A DNA stretch of 64,000 nt, taken from assembly GCA_958299035.1 (NCBI GenBank), contig CATQJL010000001.1, forward strand, positions 83,949,071 through 84,013,070. Direction: 5' to 3'. Shown here piece by piece: positions 12,059 to 22,205 of the stretch. Position 1 is the stretch's first letter. Every line of letters starts with the position of its first letter. The position numbers and the translations under genes were made by a program. The notes under the pieces were generated by a model. The model was not told the origin of the DNA. It saw nothing but the letters and a program-made list of their open reading frames with translations, and searched no databases. Source of the stretch: Cylicocyclus nassatus. Taxonomy: Eukaryota; Nematoda; Chromadorea; Rhabditida; Strongylidae.

Positions 12059-12892
12059 CACGTTTCGGACCGCGAAATCGCGCGCGGCGAAAAAGAGGGT
12101 ACTTTCAGCCGTTAGCCAACAAAGGGACCTTAATTCGTACACTGTGTGCTACATCTGTAATCAGCATGTCAGATAAGATTCATACCCAAAGTTCTGAGTG
12201 AATTCGAAGTGTTAGAATTTTGTCGCCTGAGAAGGACTTCTGTGCTTTCATGAAAGATAGGAACAAGAACTCAGTTTCTAATTGTATCCAAAAGTATCTA
12301 TGTTATACACGATACACATCATTATTGGAACTAAGGATTTTCTCTTTGAATTCGAAGCAAAGAAAAGTTGCGACGTCGCACGCGTCGTTCGCGTTTCCGC
12401 ACTTCGTTGCAACTGTTGTTCGAAATGTCCTCATCTTATATATAAAGCTGAATGTCTGTCTGTCTGTCTGTCTGTATGTATGTCTGTACGTATGTGCGGA
12501 ATAGAGATTTTTATTTCTGAACCGATTTGGACCAAACTTGGCACACATATACTTCGGGGCAGGGAGCGTGTCAAAGGCTACTTTTCGTTATCGATCGATA
12601 TCGATTTTATCGATTTTTTGCAAAATTTGAGCTACAGGGCTGGGAGTTGGCACAGGGGGGTAATCGAGCATGCTGATTACAAATATATTATTGACAGGCC
12701 CGGGCGGAGCCGGGTTTGCCAACTAGTATCTTCTAAACAAATATCGGCGGCACAGCCTTACAGAGTCATTTGAAAAGGAGCAGCTTAGGACTTTGACTTG
12801 ATGACCTTGGATAAAAAGAAAACCTCCTGCAAACACTAAAAAGATCCTTGAAAGGCGCGTGAACACCATGTGCAGCACCGGTCCGAAACGTG
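12059..12892. mobile_element. piggyBac-type MITE, copy 1 (split by a Helitron)
   Basis: TTAA at 12055-12058 and 12893-12896 flank inverted ends CACGTTTCGGACCG and CGGTCCGAAACGTG. A TTAA target is the hallmark of piggyBac-type transposition. Without the nested 293-bp Helitron the copy is 541 bp and aligns end to end with the 538-bp copy at 45023-45560. Non-coding. Confidence 0.8.
12434..12726 (+). mobile_element. Non-autonomous Helitron, family A (293 bp)
   Basis: Starts TCTTATATATAAAGCTGAATG, has a run of GTCTGTCTG repeats, and ends with GGGCGGAGCCGGG followed by CTAG (12723-12726). It sits between host A (12433) and T (12727). The related MITE copy at 45023-45560 lacks it and shows the uninterrupted site near 45395, which supports both boundaries. 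Confidence 0.9.
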
Positions 12893-12995
12893 TTAAAGAT
12901 GCGTAGGCAAGCCTTCCGAAGAGCTTTTCCTGCCCGAACCTTTCTAGAGTAGATAGCTATGCTCGATCAGTTAGTCATTGAAAAAAAAACTTCAT

Positions 12996-14655
12996 TCTTG
13001 ATATATAAAGCTGAGTGTGTGTTTGTCCGTCTGTCAGTATGTGCGGAACGGAAATTTTTATTTCTAGACCGACTATGAGCAAATTTTGCGCACACATATA
13101 CGCGGCGGAGAGCGTGTCGTAGGTTACTTTTCGTTATAGATAGATATCGATTTTATCGATATTCATAGATTTTCTGGCGCTATTCCAGTATCCGGGCCCC
13201 AAAATTCTTTTCGCATGAATGTTGCTGAAACTTGGCCCAGAGAGATTATTCGGTCCGCTGATGCCAAATATCACATTGGTTTTGTACCGTAGCGCCATTT
13301 TCTCGGGTTACGGTAGGTACACAGTAAGGGGTCAAAATCCCAGAATTCGCTGAAACTTGACCCAGGGAGGTTATTCGGACCGCTGACGCCGAATATCACA
13401 TTGGCTTTCTACCGTAGCGTCATTTTCTCGGGTTATGGTAAGTATACGGTATCGGGTGAAAAACATAGTTCTGCCTGAAACGGGTGTACGGCGATTCAGA
13501 CGATCGTGAAGCTTTGCACACACGACCACCGCCGCGCGCTACACACCCTGCTGCGGCTTTTGCCTAAGCAAAGCACAGGGGAAAGATATATTTGCCGATT
13601 TGTGATTTTGACCCCCTATTGTAAACCTACCGTAACCATGCAGGGAGATGTTTTCGTGCGGAGAAAGCGTGAAATTTCACGAAAAATTTCGACAAAGCAT
13701 GTCGAATAGCCCCTCTGTGCGAAGTTACAGCAAATTTGGCGCTCCAGTATCCGGGTCCCAAAATTTTTTTGACATGTATTTTGCTGAAACTTGGCCCAGG
13801 GGGGTTATTGCCGGCTGATGCTGATTATCACATTGGTTTTGTACCGCTGAGTCATTTTTTCGAGTTGCGGTAGGTGCACGGTGAGGGGTCAAAATCTCAA
13901 AATTCGCTGTAACTTCGCACAGAGGGGTTATTCGACATGCTGATTAGAAATATCACACTTTCTCCGCACGAAAATGTCTCTCTGCACGGTTACGGTAGGT
14001 TTAGGGTAGGGGTCAAATCAAATCACGAATCGGCACATGTATCTTCTCCCTGTGCTTTGCTTAGGCAAAAGCCGCGGCAGGATGTGTAGCGCGCGGCGGT
14101 GGTCGTGTGTGCAAAGCCTCACAATCGTCCGAATCGCCGTACACCCGTCTCCGGCAGAAGTAAGTTTTCCACTTCACCGTGTACCCACCGTAAACCGAGA
14201 AAATGACGCTGTGGTACAAAACCTATGTGATATTCAGCATCAGTGGACCGAATAACCCCCTCGGGCAAGTTTCAGCAAAATCCATGTCAAAAAAAATTTG
14301 GAACCTGGATACTGGAATAGCGCTCATTTTTTCATTTTTTTGAATTTGAGTTAGGGGCAGAGAGTTGGCAGGGGGAGGAGGGGGGGGGGGGTATATGAGC
14401 ATGCTGATTGAATGCAGTTATTTTTCAAAATTATTGGTTACTTTATCGATTTTATCGAATTTTGCAGAGTTTGAGCTATGGAGGCGGAAATTGGCGCAGG
14501 AAGGGGGGGGGGGGTAATTGTGCATGCTGATTTCGAAAACAAAATGGGGATAGGAAATCGGCACATAGAGATGTGCACAGGGAAAGGTTGTACGGTGATA
14601 GAGATGGGACCTTTATCATAATGGTTGACAGGACCAGGCGGAGCATGCCAACTAA
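12996..14655 (+). mobile_element. Long non-autonomous Helitron, family A (1,660 bp)
   Basis: Starts TCTTGATATATAAAGCTGAG and ends AGGCGGAGCATGCCAA followed by CTAA (14652-14655), with host T next. The GTCTGTC tract and the downstream block match the short family A copies. The interior is a large imperfect palindrome: about 13165-13735 is the diverged complement of about 13905-14325. G-tracts occur at 14376-14392 and 14503-14514. No Rep/helicase ORF was found. Confidence 0.75.
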
Positions 14656-14709
14656 TTTGTCTCATAATTCTCACCGCGATCGGATAGCTTTTGGTATTAT
14701 TAGCAACTC

Positions 14710-14847
14710 TATAAGCTCCTGCAAGACGAAGGCGGTCGGTTCGATGTGCAACGCGGCTGCGACATGGCTGCGTCACAGCAGCGTCACAGCCGCGTCACAG
14801 CCACGTCGCGCCTTGAATCAACCGCCTTTGTCTTGCAGGAGCTTATA
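14710..14847. mobile_element. 138-bp MITE
   Basis: The inverted ends TATAAGCTCCTGCAAGACGA and their complement (14819-14847) surround a GCGTCACAGC-type short tandem stretch. Non-coding. Confidence 0.65.
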
Positions 14848-15481
14848 CCAACGGAAAGGGTTCCTCTTTCGATTAAGGATGGACATTGAAGTGTATGATG
14901 GCTGCAATCTCTCACGATTTTAGAGAACGTAACCCTTTTCGAGTCCAAGTTCATAACATCCGTTAGCTGCTTAGAGGTGTTTTGCATAACCACAAGTCAT
15001 TTTCAAGTAATTGGTTCTCAAGAAAGTTGCAAAGCTCGCGAAACAAGGTCCTTCGATAGCAAAGCTAACATACTCTTTTCCGGTCTTTCTTCTTTGGTGA
15101 ATACCGAGATTCGAGTGCCTTCTGCTTTCTTGCTTGGAATAGTGCAAATAGCCTCCGGAAAACTGAAAATCTAAGTGTTGAGACGAGAAATGGGCGTGAA
15201 CGATGATTACGATGACTAACAATTTCGAATTGCTAGCATGTAGAAATATGCTGCACCAGCTCAGTCTGAGTTCGTCAATGTAAAATGATACTCCATTGCC
15301 TACGAACGTATTTATACGGTCAGCGCTATCACTACCTACTATTCTACGTCGCACTTGCCAAAACTTCATCGGAAAGCAAGAAATTTTGCAGCAGGTGGGT
15401 GCGAGCCTGTGGGATAAACAAACTGTGTAACTGCAGCAGCCCCAGTTGTAAAATCATCTCGCGCGGATAATTAGTGTATGC
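14848..15481. other. No gene seen
   Basis: Several short open frames on both strands, none with a recognisable domain or a consistent splice pattern. Confidence 0.4.
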
Positions 15482-15690
15482 CTAAGGCCCCGGTCAGACT
15501 TCACGCGACTTAATCGTCGCGACCAAATCGCCAAGATTTCCATTCATTTTCATTTCACATTCAAAAATTTCGGTCTGGAAAAGTATCACAACCGAATGCA
15601 AGTTGATCTGCATGGAATGATGTTGTAACAGTTGTCTCCTCGCGATTCAGTCGCGACGATCAAATCGCGTGAAGTCTGCCCGGGGCCTAA
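15482..15690. mobile_element. About 209-bp MITE
   Basis: The left end CTAAGGCCCCGGTCAGAC and the inverted right end CTTAGGCCCCGGGCAGAC continue as complementary arms rich in TCGCGACGAT. Non-coding. Confidence 0.7.
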
Positions 15691-16094
15691 GACTAACAGT
15701 CGCATCTCTGAATATTTGATGAAGAAATAAGAATTAAAGATTCGAAGCAGTAAGAACTCCAAATTTGTTTATAGCTCAAAGGCGCGCGTACTGTTGCGTT
15801 TGCGCTGCCTAAACAGGCTGTAATTAGGTCTATCGAGCTCGCCATATGCAGAAGGAAATTCCTCAGCATACAGTACTATGGTAAGCGCCACCTCAAGTGG
15901 ATCTTTCTGGAGTAGAGCCGAGTAAACGGCATAGCAGGAGGAATCAAAGCTATACCGCCTTCATCCAAAGGGCTGAATATAGTGCGCGAGCTGAGTAGGG
16001 AGTTGGAAGGGTTTCAGAAAGGATCTAGGAGTCTTCCAAGCTCTGCCCCTCAGCAGTGAGTCTAAGTATTGCCTTTCTGCCGAGGTATTCGATC

Positions 16095-16165
16095 CGTAAG
16101 TTCCGGAACAGTTCTAGCACAGCGCTGTAATTGTGTGTTGTGCTGGAACTGTTCCGGAACTTACG
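16095..16165. ncRNA. Pre-miRNA-like stem-loop (or tiny foldback)
   Basis: The arms 16095-16121 and 16139-16165 pair over 27 bp with a single G-U wobble, around a 17-nt loop. Size and loop fit a pre-miRNA. However, the pairing is nearly perfect and the window is full of foldback MITEs, so a small transposon remnant is equally possible. No expression evidence is available. Confidence 0.35.
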
Positions 16166-16463
16166 AATCAGTATGAACCTAGCCTAATGAAATCGCTTAG
16201 ATGAGGAGTGAGGGCAAAGAAGCGAGAGTTATCTGAACACATATTTCTCGCAAGCCGTACTTAAGCACCATCTGTGAGATATGAACGAAGATTAAATGGC
16301 GAAAATTGAGTGATAAGTAGTAAAGTGGAAAGCGTGATAGCGCCCTACCTGAGCGGGAGGTACCTAAGCCTAACTAAGCTGTCGAAATTGACGTACACAG
16401 TGATTTTCACGAACAGTTAAGCTATGGAAATCCATCTGAACTTACATGCTCACCCGCAAGCTA

Positions 16464-16467
16464 CCAC
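16464..16467. repeat. Target site duplication CCAC, left
   Basis: CCAC immediately before the 5' LTR is repeated at 27738-27741 immediately after the 3' LTR. A 4-bp duplication fits integration by a Ty3/gypsy-type integrase. Confidence 0.85.
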
Positions 16468-16816
16468 TGTAAGGGAGATGCTTTTGCATCTCCGTTTGCA
16501 TCTCCGATGGAATGCCAGAAGACATGATTCATATGTTTAGGGCGTGACCGACGATACGAAGCCTCGAGGAGTCGCTCCTTCGCCCCGACACCGACCGGCC
16601 GTCCTACTGTACCCCTCCTCGTCTCCGGCTGATGCTGTTCCGATCCAGTACCTATCCAATCTCCAAGCTCAACTACTTCACCGATGATCTCCTATTCTCG
16701 CATATTCATATACTGTCCTCTGTCTACATTGATGCCTTAACGATAAACTACTAAGTACTGATCGGTGTTCTGTTCTTGCCAGCCAGGAGCACGCCTCCAC
16801 TGCCGCTACGCTTACT
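16468..16816 (+). repeat. 5' LTR (349 bp)
   Basis: Begins TGTAAGGGAGATGC and ends GCTACGCTTACT, with short inverted termini TGTAAG/CTTAC. Read base by base it matches 27389-27737 with no difference noticed. It should hold the promoter and polyadenylation signals; no clear TATA box or AATAAA was picked out. Confidence 0.93.
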
Positions 16817-16834
16817 GGTAGCAGCGAGTGGTTC
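16816..16834 (+). promoter_or_regulatory. Putative primer-binding site
   Basis: Directly at the 5' LTR boundary the sequence TGGTAGCAGCGAGTGG begins with TGG, the complement of a tRNA CCA end. This is the expected position for tRNA-primed minus-strand synthesis. The tRNA was not identified. Confidence 0.6.
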
Positions 16835-18795
16835 CACCGCCACGGAGGGAAGAAGTCCTTTTTTTGTAGTTTTGGCCTGGTGGTTCCGATTCGCTGTGAA
16901 CATCCGTAAGTTTTTCTTATCCGACCTTAACGAACAAATAGGACTGGCCATCTTGTTTGCTCCGAAGGCCGTGAGCTAAGCGAGCGATATCGCTTCGGGT
17001 CAGCAGTGAAAGGGTCCACCGCCACGGAGGGAAAATAAGTTTTCGTTTTGTTCGGTAGTTTTTTGTGTATTTTCGCCCTGATGGGTTCCCGGTCGGTATC
17101 TTGGCGAATTTTCTTGAGAAAAGACAGTTGTAGTAATTTTGCTTTCTTGAGTTGCCTTTTCCTTGATCTAGAGCTCAGATCTCGTGAAATTTTGGTAGCT
17201 CAACTCTTTTTTCTTGAACTAAAATGGTAAAATGCGATTTTCTTTTCTCAAGCATTTTTTTTCCGCGGAATCAGCAGCTCTCTGCTGATAACTTAGAGTA
17301 GTGTACGTACACCTGGTGGTGATTTGTCCGGACCTAGTGGTAATAGAACGCCAAGGAAATGAGTGTTGGTTATTGTATTGTGCCCAGCGTATTATCAGGA
17401 AGGTATTCTGTGTTCTCCCCGGGTTGAGTTTGTGTTTCCTCGCGGATTAATGGACTTGTGTTTTGGCTAACTTGTGTTTTGGCTAGGCGTTCGCCCATGT
17501 TGAATTGATATTAGTGTTGCCGGCGGCTGGGAATTATGAGGTGTTAGAGTCCAGTAGAGTTGCCTCGAGGTAGTTCACGAGGTGACATCCGCTTGAGGGT
17601 GTAAGGTGAGCTCGAGCATTGAGGTGATATAACTCAAAGGTGTTGATCGATCATTCTCTTACTGTGTAAGTCACATATGGCGGCCCTTTCCAGATTAGCG
17701 CGCAGAGTTCTGGCCGCATTTCCCCAGATGGCCGTCTAGCTAGCGGTCGGCTCCAGTCTACTCCACTACGCTATACAAGCAACTGGGAAATCAGGTACGT
17801 TTTTTATAAATTCCTATTGCAATCATATCCTCCTATAACTTGAATTTTCTCTCGCACATTAGCTCTTCCTCATACTTTTGGTTGAATTCTCTCGTGGTGT
17901 AGACTGTTTGAGCGTGCGCGTGTATCGCGCCTGACTAGTAAATTACTATTGAGATACCTTTTGGAGATCTTTTCTTTTAACATGATTTCGAATTCATTTG
18001 GTGATTTCGTATACTATTTACAGTGGGATATTTTACTCATATAACTATTCTCCTTAGCTAATCTTACTGTATTTCTCTCGCAGTCTGCTCTCTCTCGCTC
18101 GCAATCTCTCACTGCTTTCAAGCGCCGATAACTTGAACTTCTTTGTTTCTGAGACTGTTTTCCATGCTCGCGCTAAGCTTTCAAGCACTTTCTCGTTGCG
18201 CCATGCAAAACTTCATTCAACTTGCGCTTGCGCTTATTTGAATCAGCTCTTTGTGTCTTTGTGAGCCAAGCTTGTTTCTTAGGGACTTTGCGCTCCGAAT
18301 CGTATTTTCGCATTTTGCACTCAGCCGCGAGTAACCGTTTGAATTCTCTTGTATTACGATATCTCTTGGTAGCAAAAACCTAGCGCGACTCTTGAGAAAG
18401 TAGAGATAACGGCTTTGCACAGCCAGATCATAAACATAGATAAGTCTTAGGGGAAATATCAAATAGCAAGCTAACATTCTCTCACATCCGGTGTAGATGC
18501 AAAACATAGATGACAGAGAAATAACACATGCTTAGCATATTCGAAAGTTTTCCCTTAGCATGACGATTGCTGTATTTGATCAGAAACATAGATATCCCCT
18601 TAAGAAAACATCTTGGCGCTACCATGTAACATTTGATAAGCAGCGCAACTATATAATAGGTCATCGGACTTAGTTGGCTTCATACTGACGAAGTATTCGC
18701 AGTTCGCTCTCGCATCTTTCTTCAAGGTTTGGGCTTCCGCTTCTACTCTTGTCTCTTAATTTCCCTGATATTGGGCTTATCCAGTTTTAGCTTTC
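16835..18795 (+). other. Long 5' leader of the LTR element
   Basis: About 2 kb between the primer-binding region and the gag start, without a supported ORF. A block containing TCCACCGCCACGGAGGGAA occurs twice (about 16833 and 17013). The first copy falls in an open frame running 16776-16979. Such a leader could hold packaging signals, an internal ribosome entry region or spliced 5' exons; none can be proved here. The short frame at 18729-18914 overlaps the gag start in another frame. Confidence 0.5.
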
Positions 18796-21402
18796 ATGGT
18801 TCCGATTACTCGCTCAAAGGGGCAGGTGGAGCAGCCCGCGACGGATACCTCGAGCCCACCTGGGGCACTCGAGGCTATCACGGCGCCTTTGACGTCGGCG
18901 TTGGCGACCCTTGAGGACTCGGCCGTGGTTCATGGATGTGACGCCAAGGAATTGAAGAGTGCCACGACAGATGCTTTGGTCAACGCCTGGCGGGACGCTA
19001 AGAAGACTACCGCACAACTGGCGGAGAAACTGAATCGAGGTAATTCGGATCTCTTAGAGGGGATTAACCAGTCATTTGCGGTAGTGGGTTCTCGTATGGA
19101 GCAATTCCCATTGGTTGCATCTTGCTGCCCTGATGGGCTCTCGTCCAGAATCGTCCCATTTTCGGGTACTTCTAATTCACAGTCCTTTTCATTGTGGTTG
19201 CGCCGCCTAGAGGACTCAATGCGCTTACGCAAAATTGTTACAGCGGAGGATAGGGCTAACTATTTAGTTGCGCATTTAGAGTCTGTTGCCAGGGAACGTG
19301 TTGAAACCCTATCCTCGGAGGATAAGCTCGACTATGGCGCAATTGTGGCCCTATTGCGCAAGCACTACGAAGGGCCCAAGCAGATGGCGGATGCCAGACA
19401 AGAGTTGTCGTCGTGCAGACAGGCCGCGGGTGAGTCTATCTCTGCTTTTGCATTTCGCCTTCTTAACTTACTACGTACTGCAACAGGTAAGGACCCTTCT
19501 CTTAATGATGAAGTGTTTCTTCAAGAGTTTTTGCAACGATTGAATCCCGATTTACGTTTTCATGTTAAGTATGCTAACCCGTCATCCTTTGAGGAAGCAG
19601 TGGCCGAAGCCGAACGAGTCGAGAACCTATTGGCTGAAGCTTCTAGGGATCGACTTATTCACCCGTCCCAGGTATCTCAACCAGTGACCGTGAGTTCCAT
19701 TAAGCCTTTCACCCGTTCTTCATTTGATAATTCTACTGTTAATCCTAACCAGCGTTCTCCCAACCCCTTTCGCTCTAGAAGCCCTTACAGCAGGGAAAGC
19801 TATCCAGGTAGAGTAAGACCAAATGCTAATCGTGTCCGATTTCAGGAACCAATGCAACAAAGGCCTCAGGACAACTTGGCGAATGGTATTTTCTGCTATA
19901 ACTGTGGCGGTCGAGGACACACTATTCCTGAATGCCCGTCAAGGAGGCGACAACGTCAGCAAACAGGTAGGTTCACATCACGTTTTCTAAGATCGCGCAG
20001 CCCTAGATTTCCTTTCCGTTCTCGTTCTCCAGCTTTTAACCGTAGAGCTTCTCCTAACTTGCTTAGTATTTCGCCTCATTCTAATAGTGAATTAGAAGAT
20101 GCGCGTAAGCAGATTGAATCTCTATCTCTATCCCTGAAACAAAATCAGGCAGCTCTCGAAAACTCTAACGCTCGCATTTCGGCACTCGTGCAACGGAACG
20201 AAGAGCTTGCCCACTCAGCTTTTGGTCATTCCTCTACATCATCTTCCATGTCTACTCTTCCTAAAGTTAACGCTTTGTTTTTCGCTTCCATTGTCATGTC
20301 TTGCTGCATCTTCTCTGCTTACTCTCAGCCTGTGTGGCTGTGTCCACACGATAAATCTGATCCACTTAGTCATATCCCTCTTACATATAACTGCTCCTAT
20401 CTAATTCCTAACATAACTAATCCCCCTGTGCGCGCTACTCTTCATGTTTACCGACCTAATTCCAAGCGCTACGACACTCCAGCTACTTTGTGTAGAATAG
20501 TAGAGCAGTCGGTAACTTATTCCGTTAACTTTTTCGGGGCGCGCCATCAAACACATACAGAAACCTATAAGACCGTGACAGTAGAACATTGTAGGCAGAT
20601 GAAACAGCACCATAAATGCGAGTTTGGGGCTATGCGTCCGGCAGGGGAATCTTTTAAGACAGATAATCCTCTCACTTTTGAATTTCCCTCAGCGCCTTTT
20701 GGTTGTTGCTCGGACCATCACCTAACAGTAACTAATTGTTACCTAACCCCTACAATGGTGCATGCGCGTCACGGGTCCCAGTTTCCCGACACCGCGGTCG
20801 GTGATCTCCGGCATTGCTCGTACAAGGATGGTTTTTGCACGCTTAAAGACGGGTCGGTGCTACTTTGGACCCCAGCTCAGGAAGAACTTTGCGCATATAT
20901 TCCCATCTCCAAAATGCGCGGCCACTTGCTAGGAAACATTTGGATAAGCGATTCGAAAGAGTTTGCTTTATCTTGGCGCAGTGACAGTTCTACTCTAGTT
21001 GACTGCGGCAATTCCCTAACAGTTACCGACCAGGGTTATGCAATTGCTAAAGCTAAGCGATTAGCACGTTCCACGCAGACACAAGTAGGGATAGTAACAT
21101 CTAATCAACTCGCAGCACAATTGCTAGCCGTAGAGGATAGCGTTCAGAGCTTTCTCACCACTCTCTTTCACCATGCTTTGGCTTCTTTGTGTGATCGTAC
21201 CAATACTCTTGCTTTCTCGCTCCACTCTTCTCTCAAATCCGATCCAACTCATACCGTGCGCAAGTTAATTAACCGCGTTGACGTTGCAGCTTCTTACTTA
21301 GGGAATGGTTTTGTGCAAATCCATAATTGTATGCGTATTCCTAAGGCTATCGTATTTTACCTTTCAACTCTACATGCTATACCAAACCCCAAGTTCAGTT
21401 GA
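18796..21402 (+). CDS. Gag fused to envelope-like surface glycoprotein
   Basis: 868 codons from an ATG. Residues about 110-280 look like a Ty3/gypsy Gag capsid (FSLWLRRLED, LRKHYEG, QEFLQRLNP). A basic RS-rich stretch follows, then a CCHC zinc knuckle with the first Cys at residue 367 (C-X2-C-X4-H-X4-C). Residues about 430-477 form a predicted coiled coil. From Met485 the same frame continues with a signal-peptide-like hydrophobic segment and a secreted-type ectodomain with many Cys and N-glycosylation sites (NCS, NIT). A furin-like KAKR follows, ending at residue 755, and then a helical stretch. Gag would assemble particles and bind RNA; the second half looks like the surface part of a fusion glycoprotein of undetermined family. 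The stop TGA at 21400 falls inside the glycoprotein. The order Gag then Env is unusual. Confidence 0.85.
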   Translation: MVPITRSKGQVEQPATDTSSPPGALEAITAPLTSALATLEDSAVVHGCDAKELKSATTDALVNAWRDAKKTTAQLAEKLNRGNSDLLEGINQSFAVVGSRMEQFPLVASCCPDGLSSRIVPFSGTSNSQSFSLWLRRLEDSMRLRKIVTAEDRANYLVAHLESVARERVETLSSEDKLDYGAIVALLRKHYEGPKQMADARQELSSCRQAAGESISAFAFRLLNLLRTATGKDPSLNDEVFLQEFLQRLNPDLRFHVKYANPSSFEEAVAEAERVENLLAEASRDRLIHPSQVSQPVTVSSIKPFTRSSFDNSTVNPNQRSPNPFRSRSPYSRESYPGRVRPNANRVRFQEPMQQRPQDNLANGIFCYNCGGRGHTIPECPSRRRQRQQTGRFTSRFLRSRSPRFPFRSRSPAFNRRASPNLLSISPHSNSELEDARKQIESLSLSLKQNQAALENSNARISALVQRNEELAHSAFGHSSTSSSMSTLPKVNALFFASIVMSCCIFSAYSQPVWLCPHDKSDPLSHIPLTYNCSYLIPNITNPPVRATLHVYRPNSKRYDTPATLCRIVEQSVTYSVNFFGARHQTHTETYKTVTVEHCRQMKQHHKCEFGAMRPAGESFKTDNPLTFEFPSAPFGCCSDHHLTVTNCYLTPTMVHARHGSQFPDTAVGDLRHCSYKDGFCTLKDGSVLLWTPAQEELCAYIPISKMRGHLLGNIWISDSKEFALSWRSDSSTLVDCGNSLTVTDQGYAIAKAKRLARSTQTQVGIVTSNQLAAQLLAVEDSVQSFLTTLFHHALASLCDRTNTLAFSLHSSLKSDPTHTVRKLINRVDVAASYLGNGFVQIHNCMRIPKAIVFYLSTLHAIPNPKFS

Positions 21403-22205
21403 CTTTGCCTAGTGGGTCATCTTGGGTCACCTTCATTGATCCTCATAATTGGGTACTTACTTCCAACGCTAATCAGTTACCTTGCGCCAAACTCCGCCCC
21501 TTTTACTTCTCTCTTCCTGATGGAGTTCTCCAGTATGATGCACCCTCCCACTCATTTTCTAAAATATCTAATCAACACATTCATAATATCTCATTGGCTT
21601 CTGTTCCCCATGACGTTAATTTCATTCCATCTCTTACAATCTTTCATAATCTAGTGCTGACGAACTTTAGCGAGCTCGTGCAAGAGCATCAGTTACAAGA
21701 ACTTTGGACAGCTCAGAACTTTCACAAACTTATTGGTACATTAGGTAATAATGATTACTCTTCTCAAGTTTCTCCTGACTCCCAATCTGGTAGCAGCTCT
21801 TCCCTTCTAATTGCCCTGATAGGGTTTTCTCCGTATAATGCATGGATAACTATTTGCTGCGCAACTGTGACTTTAACAATTCTCAAGAAGTTACTTCTTT
21901 TGTACATCAACGTATCCTATGCTGGTATTATCTCACGTATAGCTCCTTCTAATTTGCGCACTCCGTTGCGTCCGCTTCCTTTTATTTGTCCATCCTCTAA
22001 CAACCCAATTCCTATACCTTCTTTGGCGAATACCTTAGAGGAACAACCCATCGAGCTTACTCGTCTTGCGCTAGACTCTTCGCACGCATGGCCACCTAAG
22101 CTAACAATGGCTCCGGTTCACGTCTTATCCTTGTATGATAATACCCATTTCTTTGTGGCGCAAATTCCTATCAAAGCGAACGGTATATCTGTTAGGCCTT
22201 ATTGA
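21345..22205 (+). CDS. Envelope-like transmembrane part, -1 frame
   Basis: This open frame overlaps the end of the gag-glycoprotein ORF by 58 nt and lies in the -1 frame. It has no good ATG; the first in-frame near-start is TTG at 21399. The protein carries Cys residues, N-glycosylation sites (NIS, NFS), a Gly/Ser-rich stretch, then a long hydrophobic segment (about 21800-21945) with a Lys-Lys pair, consistent with a membrane anchor. It then runs into a linker that aligns in sense with the start of the protease. It appears to be the continuation of the upstream glycoprotein, reached by a frameshift or broken by an indel. The family is unknown. Confidence 0.6.
   Translation, partial: GYRILPFNSTCYTKPQVQLTLPSGSSWVTFIDPHNWVLTSNANQLPCAKLRPFYFSLPDGVLQYDAPSHSFSKISNQHIHNISLASVPHDVNFIPSLTIFHNLVLTNFSELVQEHQLQELWTAQNFHKLIGTLGNNDYSSQVSPDSQSGSSSSLLIALIGFSPYNAWITICCATVTLTILKKLLLLYINVSYAGIISRIAPSNLRTPLRPLPFICPSSNNPIPIPSLANTLEEQPIELTRLALDSSHAWPPKLTMAPVHVLSLYDNTHFFVAQIPIKANGISVRPY
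22191..22197 (+). promoter_or_regulatory. Candidate +1 frameshift heptamer GTT-AGG-C
   Basis: In the frame of the transmembrane ORF the codons are GTT AGG C, with the stop TGA ten bases further on (22203-22205). Skipping one base after GTT enters exactly the frame that reads GLIDTGA, the protease active-site motif. The heptamer differs in one base from the known Ty1 +1 frameshift site CTT-AGG-C. Function is inferred. Confidence 0.5.

Noticed and set aside
20207..20404. Alternative-frame ORFs inside gag-env and pol (for example 20207-20404, 25133-25381)
   Set aside because: Shadows of the main reading frames without motifs of their own.
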